DNA of 64,000 nt from JAXMHQ01 sp046346665 (GCA_046346665.1 JAXMHQ010000001.1:1-64000); one strand, 5' to 3'; counted from the stretch's first letter, positions 29,227 to 37,937 are shown. The notes: generated by a model from the letters alone, not told the origin. Numbers and translations: made by a program.

Positions 29227-30600
29227 TTAATACGTCGCGCTGACACCGACATACACGCGATTCCGGTTGTAGCTGCGGTCCGGCACTTCGGAATTCACGG
29301 AGTCGTAGTTGTATCCGAGACTCGCTGAAATGAACGGATTGAAATCATATTGGCCGACGATGCCGAAGAGGAAGTCCTTTTCGGTGTCGTTGTTGTACTG
29401 CCCGCCGACGAAGAACGAATACTGGTAAGTGAGGGTGGCGCTGGCGCTCAGGTTCGGCAGGAAGTAGTGGTTCACCGAGCCGTAAACGACCGCGGACTGC
29501 TGCTGCAGCGTCACGCTCACCGCCTGCAGCACCGGCCCGTTGGTCGTGCCCACCACCGTGTAGGCCGGGTCGATCAGGTCGGTCGCATTGCGGTCGTAGC
29601 TGAATCCGACTTCAAAGTAGCTCTTCTCGAGATAGTTGTGCCGGAGGCTCGCCATGACGTAAGGACTCAGGTCAGAGGCGTCCTGGGGCGAATTGTAATA
29701 ATCCGTGCTCCGGATACCGCCGCGCAGCGACCCGGAATCGTCCGGCGTGAAATTGTGATCCACCCCCACGTAACCCCAGATCGAGCGGTAATTGCGGCTG
29801 TCGGCCATCAGGGTGGAGCCGGCGACCGGCGTCCCGAAATAAACGTAATTCGCCACCGCCTGGTCCTCGGTGTAATTCCCAACACCATACTGAACACCCA
29901 CGTAACCCACCGTCTGCGGCTTCAACTGCCAGCGCGCATCCACGTTGAACGCCTGCTCGATGCGGTTGTTCTGGCCGGCGCGGCTCGGAATAATGTTGTT
30001 GCCGGTGAAAATCGGCGTCGGCGGATTCTGAACGAGGTTGGTCTGGGTGTCCTCGTAATTCCAGTAGGAATTGACGTATCCGAACGAGAGGCCGAAGGTC
30101 GGCGCCACGGCCGCGTTGAAGCTCAACTGGCCGAAATTGCGGATGTTGTTGCCGGACACACGCTGCGGTTCCGTCAGGAACGCTCCCTGTTGTAGCGAAT
30201 CGGCTTCCTGGCCGATCACGAACGAATCCTTCACACCCGCCTGGTAACGCTCGTTGAAGGAATGCGTCAGGCTGATGTCAAAATTGTTGTCCTGGTCGTA
30301 GTTCTGCGCGTTGCCGGCCGGCCGCGTCTCGTAATACCGGAACGTATACATGTAGTCCGCCGAGAAAACCGTCTGGTCATTCTGCCAGGCGTAATTCACG
30401 CTCGGCGTGATCTGGAACCCGGACGACCCCACCTTGTCGGGACTGCCGTTCGGGGCCGTGTTGATGTTGTCGTCGTAAAATCCCCGGAGCGTTGCTGAAA
30501 TATTCCATGGTTTGTAGGCAGTCGCACCCGCCTCCTGCCCACGGGCCATCCCCGAGGCACCCAGCACAACCAAACCAACAGAAGCAACGATTTTTTTCAT
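29227..30600 (-). CDS. Outer-membrane beta-barrel protein of the exopolysaccharide cassette
   Basis: This 457-aa protein has a signal peptide (MKKIVASVGLVVLGASGMAR). The rest is aromatic-rich alternating strands ending in VYVGVSATY, a C-terminal aromatic typical of outer-membrane barrels. Segments such as ATLRGFYDDNINTAPNG recall the putative beta-barrel porin-2 family found beside polysaccharide loci. It is the first gene of the cassette and may help export or anchor the polymer; that role is inferred from position. Confidence 0.82.
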   Translation of the reverse strand: MKKIVASVGLVVLGASGMARGQEAGATAYKPWNISATLRGFYDDNINTAPNGSPDKVGSSGFQITPSVNYAWQNDQTVFSADYMYTFRYYETRPAGNAQNYDQDNNFDISLTHSFNERYQAGVKDSFVIGQEADSLQQGAFLTEPQRVSGNNIRNFGQLSFNAAVAPTFGLSFGYVNSYWNYEDTQTNLVQNPPTPIFTGNNIIPSRAGQNNRIEQAFNVDARWQLKPQTVGYVGVQYGVGNYTEDQAVANYVYFGTPVAGSTLMADSRNYRSIWGYVGVDHNFTPDDSGSLRGGIRSTDYYNSPQDASDLSPYVMASLRHNYLEKSYFEVGFSYDRNATDLIDPAYTVVGTTNGPVLQAVSVTLQQQSAVVYGSVNHYFLPNLSASATLTYQYSFFVGGQYNNDTEKDFLFGIVGQYDFNPFISASLGYNYDSVNSEVPDRSYNRNRVYVGVSATY

Positions 30601-30947
30601 ATGTTGTTTAGTATGTTTAACACCCCGAGATGCAGTGCCAACAGTAAAGTCTGATGCTTTTTACCGAAAAAGTGTACCGACTGTCAAATTTTTCTTGGAT
30701 TTTCTTCACCGCCAAAAACTGTTGTCATTCCGGCACTTTACAACATGCGTGGAAACAAAATCCGCACACCCGCCCACAACCCCGCAATGCACCCCGCCAC
30801 CACCAGTCTATCGAGGAATTCATCCCGCTAGATACAACAACCCGTCGAACCATAGACCGCCTTCGAACGTTCCCGTTCAAAATCTTCCGCGCCGGAACGC
30901 ATCTAACACCAATCCCTCCTTCTTTGGAACTCGGGATTTTCCTGGTA
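30601..30947 (-). other. Upstream region of the exopolysaccharide cassette; no gene
   Basis: This 347-base gap lies between the ABC ATPase stop and the beta-barrel start, both minus strand. The cassette-proximal third is AT-rich and holds the candidate promoter at 30658-30687. The remaining 250 bases are C/A-rich on the plus strand, with no recognizable gene, RNA or fold-back. Confidence 0.6.
30658..30687 (-). promoter_or_regulatory. Candidate sigma-70 promoter of the exopolysaccharide cassette
   Basis: On the minus strand TTGACA (30682-30687) is followed after 18 bases by TAAAAA (30658-30663), about 60 bases before the beta-barrel ATG. The first eleven bases TTGACAGTCGG are identical to the rRNA promoter at 4964-4969. 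Confidence 0.5.
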
Positions 30948-31679
30948 TCAAACCGCCGAACCCTCCGCCGTCAATGCCAGAAATGCCTGCTCGAGAGCCA
31001 CTTGCGTACCGCTCAGCCGCCTCAGGTCATCCAGCGTCCCCAACGCCACAAGCCGCCCCCGGTGAATGATCGCAATCCGATCCGCCAACTCCTCCGCCAC
31101 ACTCAGTTGATGCGTCGAAACCAACACCGTCATCCCTCCCCTCGATCGCTCCTTCAATACATCCTTCACCACCCGCGCATGATGCGGATCCAATCCCACC
31201 ATCGGTTCGTCGATCACAAAAACCTTGGGATCGTGCAGCAACCCCGAAACAATCGCCACCCGCTGCCGCGTCCCGTGCGACAATCCCTCCATCATCTTCC
31301 CCGCAAAAGGCTCCAGCCCGAACCGCGCAATCAACTCCCCCGCGTTTCGCAGAATGCGCTCCTCCTCCATCCGGAACAACTGGCCCGTGAACCGGAAGAA
31401 TTCCCAGGGCGTCAGCTTCTCGTACAAAAACGGAAAATCCGGAATGAACGCCATCGCCCGCCGCGCCGCCAGCGATTCCTTCTGCACCTCGTGCCCGTCC
31501 ACCCACGCCGCCCCCGACGTCGGCTTCATCAACCCCGCCAGGATTTTCAACGTGGTCGTCTTCCCCGCCGCGTTCGGGCCCAGCACCGCCACAAATTCGC
31601 CGGGCGCGATCGACAGCGACACGTCGTCCACCGCGACCAGGTCCCCGAATTTCTTGGTAAGATGCTCGATCCGAATCAT
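30948..31679 (-). CDS. ABC transporter ATP-binding protein
   Basis: This 243-aa nucleotide-binding subunit has Walker A GPNAAGKTTT, a signature region GLSHGTRQRVAI, Walker B VFVIDEPMVGLDP and the switch His in STHQLS. It starts IRIEHLTKKFGDLVAVDDV, like export-type (ABC-2) ATPases. No obvious permease gene directly follows or precedes it; the membrane protein at 33385 is three genes upstream and is not a clear ABC-2 permease. It lies 13 bases after the gene at 31693. Confidence 0.9.
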   Translation of the reverse strand: MIRIEHLTKKFGDLVAVDDVSLSIAPGEFVAVLGPNAAGKTTTLKILAGLMKPTSGAAWVDGHEVQKESLAARRAMAFIPDFPFLYEKLTPWEFFRFTGQLFRMEEERILRNAGELIARFGLEPFAGKMMEGLSHGTRQRVAIVSGLLHDPKVFVIDEPMVGLDPHHARVVKDVLKERSRGGMTVLVSTHQLSVAEELADRIAIIHRGRLVALGTLDDLRRLSGTQVALEQAFLALTAEGSAV

Positions 31680-31692
31680 GCGCTTAATTCCA

Positions 31693-32496
31693 TCAAGGCA
31701 CCGGCAACTGGTCGTTCACCAGCGTGTAGCCGCCCGGCAAATCGATCCGCAGGATCTCCCCCACCCGGCTGACGGCGATGAGCACCGGGTAGCGGTCCAG
31801 CAGCCGCGTGCGCAGGTAATAGGCCCGGGCCTGCGCTCGGCCGACGCGCACGATGTCCTCCCCCGCGGTCCACCGGACCGGCGGCAGGTTGCTCACGCCG
31901 GCCGCCATGCCGTCGAACGGGCTGCCCGGACCCAGCAGCGCGGCGGCGTCGGGACCCACCAGGGCCGCGGCCGCCAGCGCCGGATCGCGCAGCTCGGAAA
32001 ACCGGTACTGATGCTCCAGCCGTGCTCCGCCCGACTCGATCACGAACTCGGCCGTTTGCCGGGCCGCCTGCGCGCGCACCTGAACCGTGGCGGCGCCGTA
32101 AACCAGCTTGACGGCCAGCTCCTGCCACTCGCTGTTCGTGCCCGCCCGCAACGCGCCTTCGAACCGGACCCGGTTGGTCCCCACACTCATTGCGCTGGCC
32201 TCGACATTCAGCCGGCAGGACCGCGCACGCCGCGGCGGCCCCGGCGCGCCCGGGTCGGCGTCGGACTCCGCCCAGTCGTCCCCGACCCCCGTTTTCCAGT
32301 AACAAAACCCAATGCGCCGGCCGTGATGCAGCACCGCGAGCGAGGAACTGTCGGGGGAACTCAGAATCTTTTTCCAGACGATCTCCGGCGGGAGGCTGCC
32401 CGCGCCGCCGCGGGCGCCGGATTCGGCCCGCCACAACAGGACATTCATCAGCACCCAGAACGACGCGAGCACGACGAAGGTCAGACGGGCGGCCAT
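31693..32496 (-). CDS. Exported or membrane-anchored protein of unknown function
   Basis: This 267-aa protein has an N-terminal hydrophobic helix (MAARLTFVVLASFWVLMNVL) that could be a signal anchor. A soluble domain rich in small residues and beta strands follows (VRFEGALRAGTNSEWQELAV; VGEILRIDLPGGYTLVNDQL). I do not recognize a family. It lies five bases below the LysM lipoprotein gene and 13 bases above the ABC ATPase gene, so all three are likely cotranscribed. Confidence 0.7.
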   Translation of the reverse strand: MAARLTFVVLASFWVLMNVLLWRAESGARGGAGSLPPEIVWKKILSSPDSSSLAVLHHGRRIGFCYWKTGVGDDWAESDADPGAPGPPRRARSCRLNVEASAMSVGTNRVRFEGALRAGTNSEWQELAVKLVYGAATVQVRAQAARQTAEFVIESGGARLEHQYRFSELRDPALAAAALVGPDAAALLGPGSPFDGMAAGVSNLPPVRWTAGEDIVRVGRAQARAYYLRTRLLDRYPVLIAVSRVGEILRIDLPGGYTLVNDQLPVP

Positions 32497-32501
32497 TGGA
32501 A

Positions 32502-33269
32502 TCAGGGAGGCGGCAGATTCAACGTCTGGCCCACGCGCAGCCGTTTCGGGTCAAGCCCCGGGTTGGCCGCCAGCAGCGCGTCGAGCTTGACGCCGTTCCT
32601 GCGGGCGATGGCGATTGGGGAATCGCCGGCCTTGACCGTGTAAGTGCGGCCGGCGGGCGCTGCCGCGGCGCGCGCTTCCACCGCGGAGGCTGCTCCGGAG
32701 GCGGTGCCGGACGTCACGGCCACGGGCGCCGGTTCCGACACGGGCGTTGCCGCGCGAACCGCCGGGGCCGGAGCCGAGTTGGTCGCGAGGCGCGCCGCAT
32801 ATTGCTTCCACTGCTCAAGCTCTCCGCGCAGCCGCTTGTTCTCCTCCGCGAGCTGCTCGAATTCATGCTGCATCCCCGGGCTGACCGGCAGCGGCAGCAC
32901 CGCCTTCGCCAGGTCCTGCCGGCAGTTGTTGATGTGCTGCCGGATCACCTCCGCGTTCTCGTAATTCGGACGCAGCTTCAGGAACTGCTGGTAATGATAA
33001 ATCGCCGCCGCCGGGTCGGGATCCTTCTCCTCGTACAGCCACCCTAACTGAAAGTGCGCGGATGCCGAATGCGGGTTCACCTCGAGCGCCTTCTCAAACT
33101 CCTCGATCGCCCCCCGGTAATCGCGCCCCATCGTGCAGCTCTTGCCCGCCAGGAAATGCGATTCCTTCTCCTCCTCCATCTGGCTGTCCGACGACGGCAT
33201 GCAGCCCCCCGCGCCCAAAAGAAGCGCGACGGCCAGTACACCCGCCATCCACCGGACCAGGAAACGCAT
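32502..33269 (-). CDS. Lipoprotein with TPR, coiled coil and LysM domain
   Basis: This 255-aa protein has a lipoprotein signal (lipobox GAGGC, Cys23). TPR units follow (AIEEFEKALEVNPHSASAHF; AIYHYQQFLKLRPNYENAEV), then a short coiled coil (EFEQLAEENKRLRGELEQW). It ends in a LysM domain (YTVKAGDSPIAIARRNGVKL ... RLRVGQTLNLPP). LysM binds peptidoglycan, so the protein probably links a TPR scaffold at the membrane to the cell wall. Confidence 0.88.
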   Translation of the reverse strand: MRFLVRWMAGVLAVALLLGAGGCMPSSDSQMEEEKESHFLAGKSCTMGRDYRGAIEEFEKALEVNPHSASAHFQLGWLYEEKDPDPAAAIYHYQQFLKLRPNYENAEVIRQHINNCRQDLAKAVLPLPVSPGMQHEFEQLAEENKRLRGELEQWKQYAARLATNSAPAPAVRAATPVSEPAPVAVTSGTASGAASAVEARAAAAPAGRTYTVKAGDSPIAIARRNGVKLDALLAANPGLDPKRLRVGQTLNLPPP

Positions 33270-33384
33270 GCGGCAAAACTAGACGAACCGCCCCCCTCAT
33301 GCAACAAGGCATGAAGTTCCCGCCGCCCCATCCGTCGCATCCGTCCCATCAACAAAGCGAGGACGAGGACGGGGACGAGGACTA

Positions 33385-34248
33385 TCACGAGCCCTGGAAC
33401 GGGTTCCGCGCAGAGCTGCCTTCAGCAATCCGCGGCACAAACCAGGGGCTCACCGCCGCGTAAACCCACCCCAACACCAGGTGCGCGGCGGACGCCGCAG
33501 CGAGGTGAACAAGGTCGAGGATGCCCAGTCCGTAAAGCACGATGGCCCCGCTCATGAAGAGCGCGCCCGGCAACACCGCCGCCCCGCACAGTTTCCAGCA
33601 CTCCGCCAGCGCCATCCGCCGCCGCGCCAGGAACAGCATCACCCACACCGGGCCCGCATAGAGCGTCGCGAGGCAGGCCCAGGACGCGATCAGCCAGATC
33701 CCCGACGCGGCCGTCACCACGGCCAGCCAGGGAGGCCCCCATGCGCCCCACCACGGCTCGGACTCCGGCTGGTTGAACGCCCTGTCCCGCCCCGCCGGGT
33801 AGGCCCACACACGACAGCCGCCCAGCGAACATATCCACAGGTCGCGACTGCCGAATTCGAGCAGCAGATCCGTCGGCTCCCGCACCGCGCCCGAATGCGC
33901 CGGGTCGACGACAATCGCCAGGAAACCGCCGGCCGCAAGAACGCGCGGCGGCGCGCCGTCCGGCCATTCCAATCGACCGCCTCGAATCGCCCCCTCGGCG
34001 GGCAGTTGGTGGACGGCTTCGCGGATGACGGGAAACCAGTCGCGGTGAATGAACCAGGCGATGGCGGCGGAGCACAGGACGGCGACGGCGGCCTGGACCA
34101 GGAGGAGCCGGGCGAGCGGGGCGCGCGCGAACGCGGCGGCGCCGCGCGGGGTCAGCGGCTGCCACGCCGGGGATTCGCTGGCCGCAGGTTCGTTCATGGC
34201 CGGTGCCGGATCGGCAGTCCGCGGCGGCCGCTCCGGAGAATGGGGCAC
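33385..34248 (-). CDS. Integral membrane protein of unknown function
   Basis: This protein of up to 287 aa has an N-terminal Pro-rich tail, one transmembrane helix (LLLVQAAVAVLCSAAIAWFI), a soluble loop of about 90 residues and three or four C-terminal helices (LAVVTAASGIWLIASWACLA; LPGALFMSGAIVLYGLGILD). The GTG at 34248 lies one base after the preceding stop, suggesting coupling; ATG 34197 is a possible later start. No family is recognized. Confidence 0.68.
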   Translation of the reverse strand: MPHSPERPPRTADPAPAMNEPAASESPAWQPLTPRGAAAFARAPLARLLLVQAAVAVLCSAAIAWFIHRDWFPVIREAVHQLPAEGAIRGGRLEWPDGAPPRVLAAGGFLAIVVDPAHSGAVREPTDLLLEFGSRDLWICSLGGCRVWAYPAGRDRAFNQPESEPWWGAWGPPWLAVVTAASGIWLIASWACLATLYAGPVWVMLFLARRRMALAECWKLCGAAVLPGALFMSGAIVLYGLGILDLVHLAAASAAHLVLGWVYAAVSPWFVPRIAEGSSARNPFQGS

Positions 34249-34249
34249 G

Positions 34250-34711
34250 TCAGGGCGCCGGGGCCGGACCGGCGGGCGCCGCGGGCGGATTCCCGCCCTG
34301 CTGCTGCTGCGGCGCCAGGATCAGCGGAACCGGGTAACGGATCTTCATCACGTCATCCACCAGCACCTCGACAAAATACGTCCCCGGCACCTTGAACTCC
34401 ACCTGCGGGAACATGGTCACGTTCGTCGCATGATAGTTCGCATCCTGCAGCGCGAACTTCACCTCGCCCTGCCGCAACACCGTCGTCTGGTCCGGCGCCA
34501 CCAGCCGCACGGATTCCGTGAACTGCCCGACACCGGCGGTCCAGCGATTGAAAATGCCGAGCTTGATCGCCACGACGGGGAGCTGCGGCACGCGGATGAA
34601 ATTGACGACGCCGATGAGGATGAAACTCCCGCTCATTTCCTGGCGGATTTCCTCGCACACGAGCGAGCATTGGAGGTCGGGGAGAATTCTTGAGGCTTGG
34701 AGGGGATTCAT
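34250..34711 (-). CDS. DUF6941-like protein
   Basis: This 153-aa soluble beta-rich protein begins MNPLQASRILPDLQCSLVCE and contains EIRQEMSGSFILIGVVNFIR and FKVPGTYFVEVLVDDVMKIR. The pattern matches short proteins I recall as DUF6941, of unknown function. The C terminus is a Pro/Gln/Ala-rich tail. It is the first gene of the run down to the ABC ATPase, separated from folD by a 136-base gap with a fold-back repeat. Confidence 0.7.
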   Translation of the reverse strand: MNPLQASRILPDLQCSLVCEEIRQEMSGSFILIGVVNFIRVPQLPVVAIKLGIFNRWTAGVGQFTESVRLVAPDQTTVLRQGEVKFALQDANYHATNVTMFPQVEFKVPGTYFVEVLVDDVMKIRYPVPLILAPQQQQGGNPPAAPAGPAPAP

Positions 34712-34757
34712 AAATATTGGGTCAACGTAACTGGGTTAAAGTGTTTTCCAAAAAATC

Positions 34758-34832
34758 ATGGCCGCAAAAAGTCGCAACAGTCGCAACAAGCCAAATGCAT
34801 TTTGTGCCTTTTGTGCATTCTTGCGGCCAAGG
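34758..34832. repeat. Fold-back repeat between folD and the DUF6941-like gene
   Basis: ATGGCCGCAAAAAGTCGCAA with a second AGTCGCAA copy is matched by TTTGTGCCTTTTGTGC and ATTCTTGCGGCCAAG in reverse-complement register. Each arm holds two copies of an eight- to eleven-base word. The stem ends in GGCCGCAA/TTGCGGCC. It lies directly after the folD stop. Confidence 0.65.
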
Positions 34833-34847
34833 TTTTCTTAAACAGTT

Positions 34848-35738
34848 TCAGCCGCCGGAGGCCATCTCGGCCGCGCGCACCGTGTTCTGCATCAGCATGG
34901 CAATCGTCATCGGCCCGACGCCGCCCGGGTTCGGGGTGATCTTCCCGGCCACGGGCTGAACTTCCGCAAAATCCACATCCCCCACCAGGCGCGACCCGCG
35001 CGGGGCGGAGGCATCGGGCACCCGGTTCACGCCCACATCGATCACGACGGCGCCGGGCCGGACCATGTCGCGCCGGACGAACTGTGCGACGCCGAGCGCG
35101 GCGATGAGGATGTCGGCGCGGCGGCAATGTTCCTCGATGCGGCGGGTGGCGGCGTGGCAGATCGTGACGGTGGCGTTGGCGTGCTTCGCCTTCTGGCACA
35201 GCATCGCCGCCATCGGCTTGCCCACAATGTTGCCGCGGCCCAGCACCACCGCCTCGGCCCCGGCCGTCTCCACGCCCGACCGGATCAGCAGCTCCCGTAT
35301 CCCCGCCGGGGTGCACGGCTGGAACCCGTCTGTGTCGCCTAACATCAACTTGCCGACATTCACCGGGTGAAACCCGTCCACGTCCTTGCCCGGCAGCACC
35401 GCGGCGTAAACCGCGGCGGACCGGATCTGCGGCGGGAGCGGGGCCTGGACGAGAATGCCGTGAACCGCGGGATCGGCATTGAGCCGGGCGATCAGCGCCA
35501 GCAGCTCGGCCTCCGGCGTTTCGGCCGGGAGCACGCGGGTCTGGGAGGCGATCCCCAGCGCGGCGCACGCCTTTTCCTTGCTGCCCACGTAAACCTTGGA
35601 GGCGGGATCCTCGCCGACTCGGATGAAGACGAGGCCGGGCTGGACGCCGCGGGCTTTGAGCGCGGAGATCCGGGCGACCAATTCCTTCTGGACCTGCGCG
35701 GCGACCGCGCGCCCGTCAATAAGATTGTCCAAACCCAT
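34848..35738 (-). CDS. folD: Methylenetetrahydrofolate dehydrogenase / cyclohydrolase
   Basis: This 296-aa bifunctional one-carbon enzyme interconverts 5,10-methylene- and 10-formyl-tetrahydrofolate with NADP. Visible signatures are VYVGSKEKACAALGI with the catalytic Lys, GILVQAPLPPQI, GKDVDGFHPVN, VVLGRGNIVGKPMAAML and PNPGGVGPMTIAMLM. ATG 35738 overlaps the stop of the SH3-domain gene (TAATG). Confidence 0.96.
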   Translation of the reverse strand: MGLDNLIDGRAVAAQVQKELVARISALKARGVQPGLVFIRVGEDPASKVYVGSKEKACAALGIASQTRVLPAETPEAELLALIARLNADPAVHGILVQAPLPPQIRSAAVYAAVLPGKDVDGFHPVNVGKLMLGDTDGFQPCTPAGIRELLIRSGVETAGAEAVVLGRGNIVGKPMAAMLCQKAKHANATVTICHAATRRIEEHCRRADILIAALGVAQFVRRDMVRPGAVVIDVGVNRVPDASAPRGSRLVGDVDFAEVQPVAGKITPNPGGVGPMTIAMLMQNTVRAAEMASGG

Positions 35739-36883
35739 TAGTCCACCACCTGGATCCGGCGGATCACGATGACCGGGGTGTTGCGCCACCGTTCGTCGAG
35801 TCCTTCTTCGCCGGACACGATGATGTGCATGCCCTTGTAGCGGCTCAGGTCGAGGTTGGTGGACGAGGTGTAGAGGTAATTGATCAGCTTGTGGGTGTCG
35901 ATGCTGTTGAGCTGGTAGAGGCTCGGGGCCTGGATGCTGATGGACGGCATGACGACGCCTTCGCGCTGGACGATGCGGGGTGCGGGCGGCTCTTCGGGAG
36001 CGGACGCCATCGCGGTTTCATTCGTGCCGCCGGCCGAGGCGACCTCGTTCGTGCCGAGGTCGGTGGCCGCGGGCAGGTTGGTGCCGGCGTCGACAACGGT
36101 CGCGGGCTCGGTGACGGTGGCCACCTGCGTGCCCTGCACTTTCAGCCCGGCGGCGGCGAGCGCGGCCGGATCCTGGCTGAGATACTGCGCGGCCACGAAC
36201 GCGAAGGCGCTGGTCTTCGATTCAATCTCGATCCAGCCGTTCTTCGTCTGCAATTCCGTGACGGTGTCGCCGCGCTGCAGGGTGCCGAGAACGCTGTAGT
36301 TTTCGCCGGGACCGCCGCGGACGTTGAGTTTCTTGGGCAGGACAGTCTTGTTGGTGGCGTCGATGTAAGCGGCGTTGACCCACATGTGGGCCTTGCTGGG
36401 AAGGGCGATCTTGGCCCAGGCCGACGGTTCCTCGGGGCCGGAACGCTTGAGCTTGATCTCCTCGATCACGACCACCGGTTCGCCGTTGGTCAGGTGGGCG
36501 ACGACTTCGCTGCGGATGCCGGCCTGGCCGCGGACGTTCACGCGGTTGGCGACGACGACGGCATCGCCGGGCACGAGCGGGACGGTTTTGAGTTCGGGGA
36601 ACGCGGCCTTGCGGGCGGGCTTCTTGGCCGCGGCTTTCTTGGCCGGCTTCGACGCGGGCGCGGGCGCGGCTTCGGGCGCGGCGGCAGCCGGGGCGTTGGT
36701 CGGGGCGGCCACCACTTCGGCCGGCGCGGCGACGACGGTGTTCGTCACGGCCGGCGCGGCGGCCGGCGTCTCAATCGCCGGCGGCGCATTCGTGTCCGGG
36801 GCCGCGGGAACCGTTCCGGCGTCCTGCGCCATCACACCGAGGGAAATCAACATTCCTAAACCCGCCAAAAATTTCATTTTCAT
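35738..36883 (-). CDS. Exported bacterial SH3-domain protein
   Basis: This 381-aa protein has a signal peptide (MKMKFLAGLGMLISLGVMAQ) and a long low-complexity Ala/Pro/Lys linker. Two SH3b domains follow (VVANRVNVRGQAGIRSEVVA; LPKKLNVRGGPGENYSVLGT). A C-terminal domain contains QAPSLYQLNSIDTHKLINYL and VIVIRRIQVVD. SH3b domains usually bind cell-wall peptides, so a periplasmic or wall role is likely. It lies four bases after rluB. Confidence 0.85.
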   Translation of the reverse strand: MKMKFLAGLGMLISLGVMAQDAGTVPAAPDTNAPPAIETPAAAPAVTNTVVAAPAEVVAAPTNAPAAAAPEAAPAPASKPAKKAAAKKPARKAAFPELKTVPLVPGDAVVVANRVNVRGQAGIRSEVVAHLTNGEPVVVIEEIKLKRSGPEEPSAWAKIALPSKAHMWVNAAYIDATNKTVLPKKLNVRGGPGENYSVLGTLQRGDTVTELQTKNGWIEIESKTSAFAFVAAQYLSQDPAALAAAGLKVQGTQVATVTEPATVVDAGTNLPAATDLGTNEVASAGGTNETAMASAPEEPPAPRIVQREGVVMPSISIQAPSLYQLNSIDTHKLINYLYTSSTNLDLSRYKGMHIIVSGEEGLDERWRNTPVIVIRRIQVVD

Positions 36884-36886
36884 AAC

Positions 36887-37594
36887 TCAGCCAAGTAGAG
36901 TTTTTATCTCTGGTTCTGTCAATGTCCGCCATTTGCCGGGTTTCAATTCGCCCAGCTTGATTTTTCCGATCTGGACCCGCTGCAGCCGTTTCACCGTGAT
37001 GCCCTGCGATTCGAACAATCGCCGGACTTCCCGGTTTTTCCCTTCGGTCAGGTCCAATTCCGCCACGCTGCGGGACTGGGTGGCGGACACCAGCCGGGCA
37101 CGGGCGGCGCGAAGCCGGTCGCCCTGGTAAAAAACACCCCGCGTGAAACGCTGCAAAACTTCCGCCTCGATCTTCCCGTCCACGGTCGCCAGGTATTTCT
37201 TGGCGACGGCGTAGCGCGGGTGGGTCAGGCGCAGCGCGAATTGTCCATCATTGGTCAGGAAAATCAATCCCTCTGTGTCATAATCGAGACGCCCCACCGA
37301 ATACAGGCTCGTCCACTCGCGCGGCAGCAGCTCGTAAATCGTCGGCCGCTCGTGCTCGTCCTTCCGGGAACACACACAGCCGCGCGGTTTGTTGAGGGCG
37401 ACGTAAAGTTTCCGCCGGACGCGGACTTCCTTGCCGTCGACGGTGATTTTGTCGGAGACGGGGTTGACGCGGGTGCCGAGCTGGCGGATGCCGTGGCCGT
37501 TGACGGAGACGCGGCCTTCGGTGATGAGGACTTCCGCGGCGCGGCGCGAAGCGACGCCGGCTTCCGCAAGGAACTTTTGTAGTCGAATGTTCAC
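36887..37594 (-). CDS. rluB: rRNA pseudouridine synthase, RluB/RsuA family
   Basis: This 235-aa protein has an N-terminal S4 RNA-binding domain (LQKFLAEAGVASRRAAEVLI). The catalytic domain carries YSVGRLDYDTEGLIFLTNDG, whose Asp is the nucleophile, plus ALNKPRGCVCS and EGKNREVRRLFESQGI. The family modifies 23S or 16S rRNA in hairpin loops; RluB-like is the closest fit by length. It lies downstream of the small basic protein gene across a perfect 16-bp hairpin. Confidence 0.92.
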   Translation of the reverse strand: MNIRLQKFLAEAGVASRRAAEVLITEGRVSVNGHGIRQLGTRVNPVSDKITVDGKEVRVRRKLYVALNKPRGCVCSRKDEHERPTIYELLPREWTSLYSVGRLDYDTEGLIFLTNDGQFALRLTHPRYAVAKKYLATVDGKIEAEVLQRFTRGVFYQGDRLRAARARLVSATQSRSVAELDLTEGKNREVRRLFESQGITVKRLQRVQIGKIKLGELKPGKWRTLTEPEIKTLLG

Positions 37595-37614
37595 GGCACA
37601 GGGCCGCCAAAAGG

Positions 37615-37651
37615 TTAAAACGTTGAACCGGCGAACGGTTCAACGTTTTAA
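37615..37651. repeat. Perfect 16-bp hairpin of GTTAAA/GTTGAA words
   Basis: TTAAAACGTTGAACCG (37615-37630) is the exact reverse complement of CGGTTCAACGTTTTAA (37636-37651), with a five-base loop GCGAA. It lies between the small basic protein gene and rluB. It has no U tract, so it is a poor intrinsic terminator, and it belongs to the same word family as 17341-17462. Confidence 0.85.
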
Positions 37652-37673
37652 CGCGCTTAACGCTCGACGCGAA

Positions 37674-37829
37674 CTAGACTTCGGGCTTCGTCTTGCGAAG
37701 GCCGGTAATGCGGTCGCCGTCCTTCCACTGGCCCCGTTTCTTGAGCAGTTCCGTGCGCTCAAAGCGCTTGAGCACGTTCCGTTTGCCACCCAGGGTGGCG
37801 GCTGCGCGCAGACTCCGATGTTGTGACAT
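37674..37829 (-). CDS. Small basic protein of the Chlamydiae/Verrucomicrobia family
   Basis: This 51-aa, strongly basic protein begins MSQHRSLRAAATLGGKRNVL, continues KRFERTELLKKRGQWKDGD and ends TGLRKTKPEV. I recognize this as the conserved small basic protein family (TIGR04137 as I recall) restricted to Chlamydiae and Verrucomicrobia. Its molecular role is unknown; size and charge suggest a nucleic-acid or ribosome-associated protein. ATG 37829 gives the family's normal N terminus. It supports placing this genome in Verrucomicrobiota. Confidence 0.9.
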   Translation of the reverse strand: MSQHRSLRAAATLGGKRNVLKRFERTELLKKRGQWKDGDRITGLRKTKPEV

Positions 37830-37937
37830 AAATCGTTTTTCAGTTGGCCCCGGGCCGTGTCCGGCCAAAGGCGGACGTTGGATATACCATCTTTCCAGGC
37901 CGGCTGACAATGCCTTTTTACGAGCCGGCTCTTCTTT

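Noticed and set aside
30948..34248. ABC exporter formed by the ATPase at 30948 and the membrane protein at 33385
   Set aside because: The membrane protein has only four or five helices with a soluble loop and no ABC-2 permease pattern, and two other genes lie between.
37615..37651. Perfect 16-bp hairpin as a rho-independent terminator of the small basic protein gene
   Set aside because: There is no following U tract on either strand and the same words form fold-backs in gaps where termination makes no sense.
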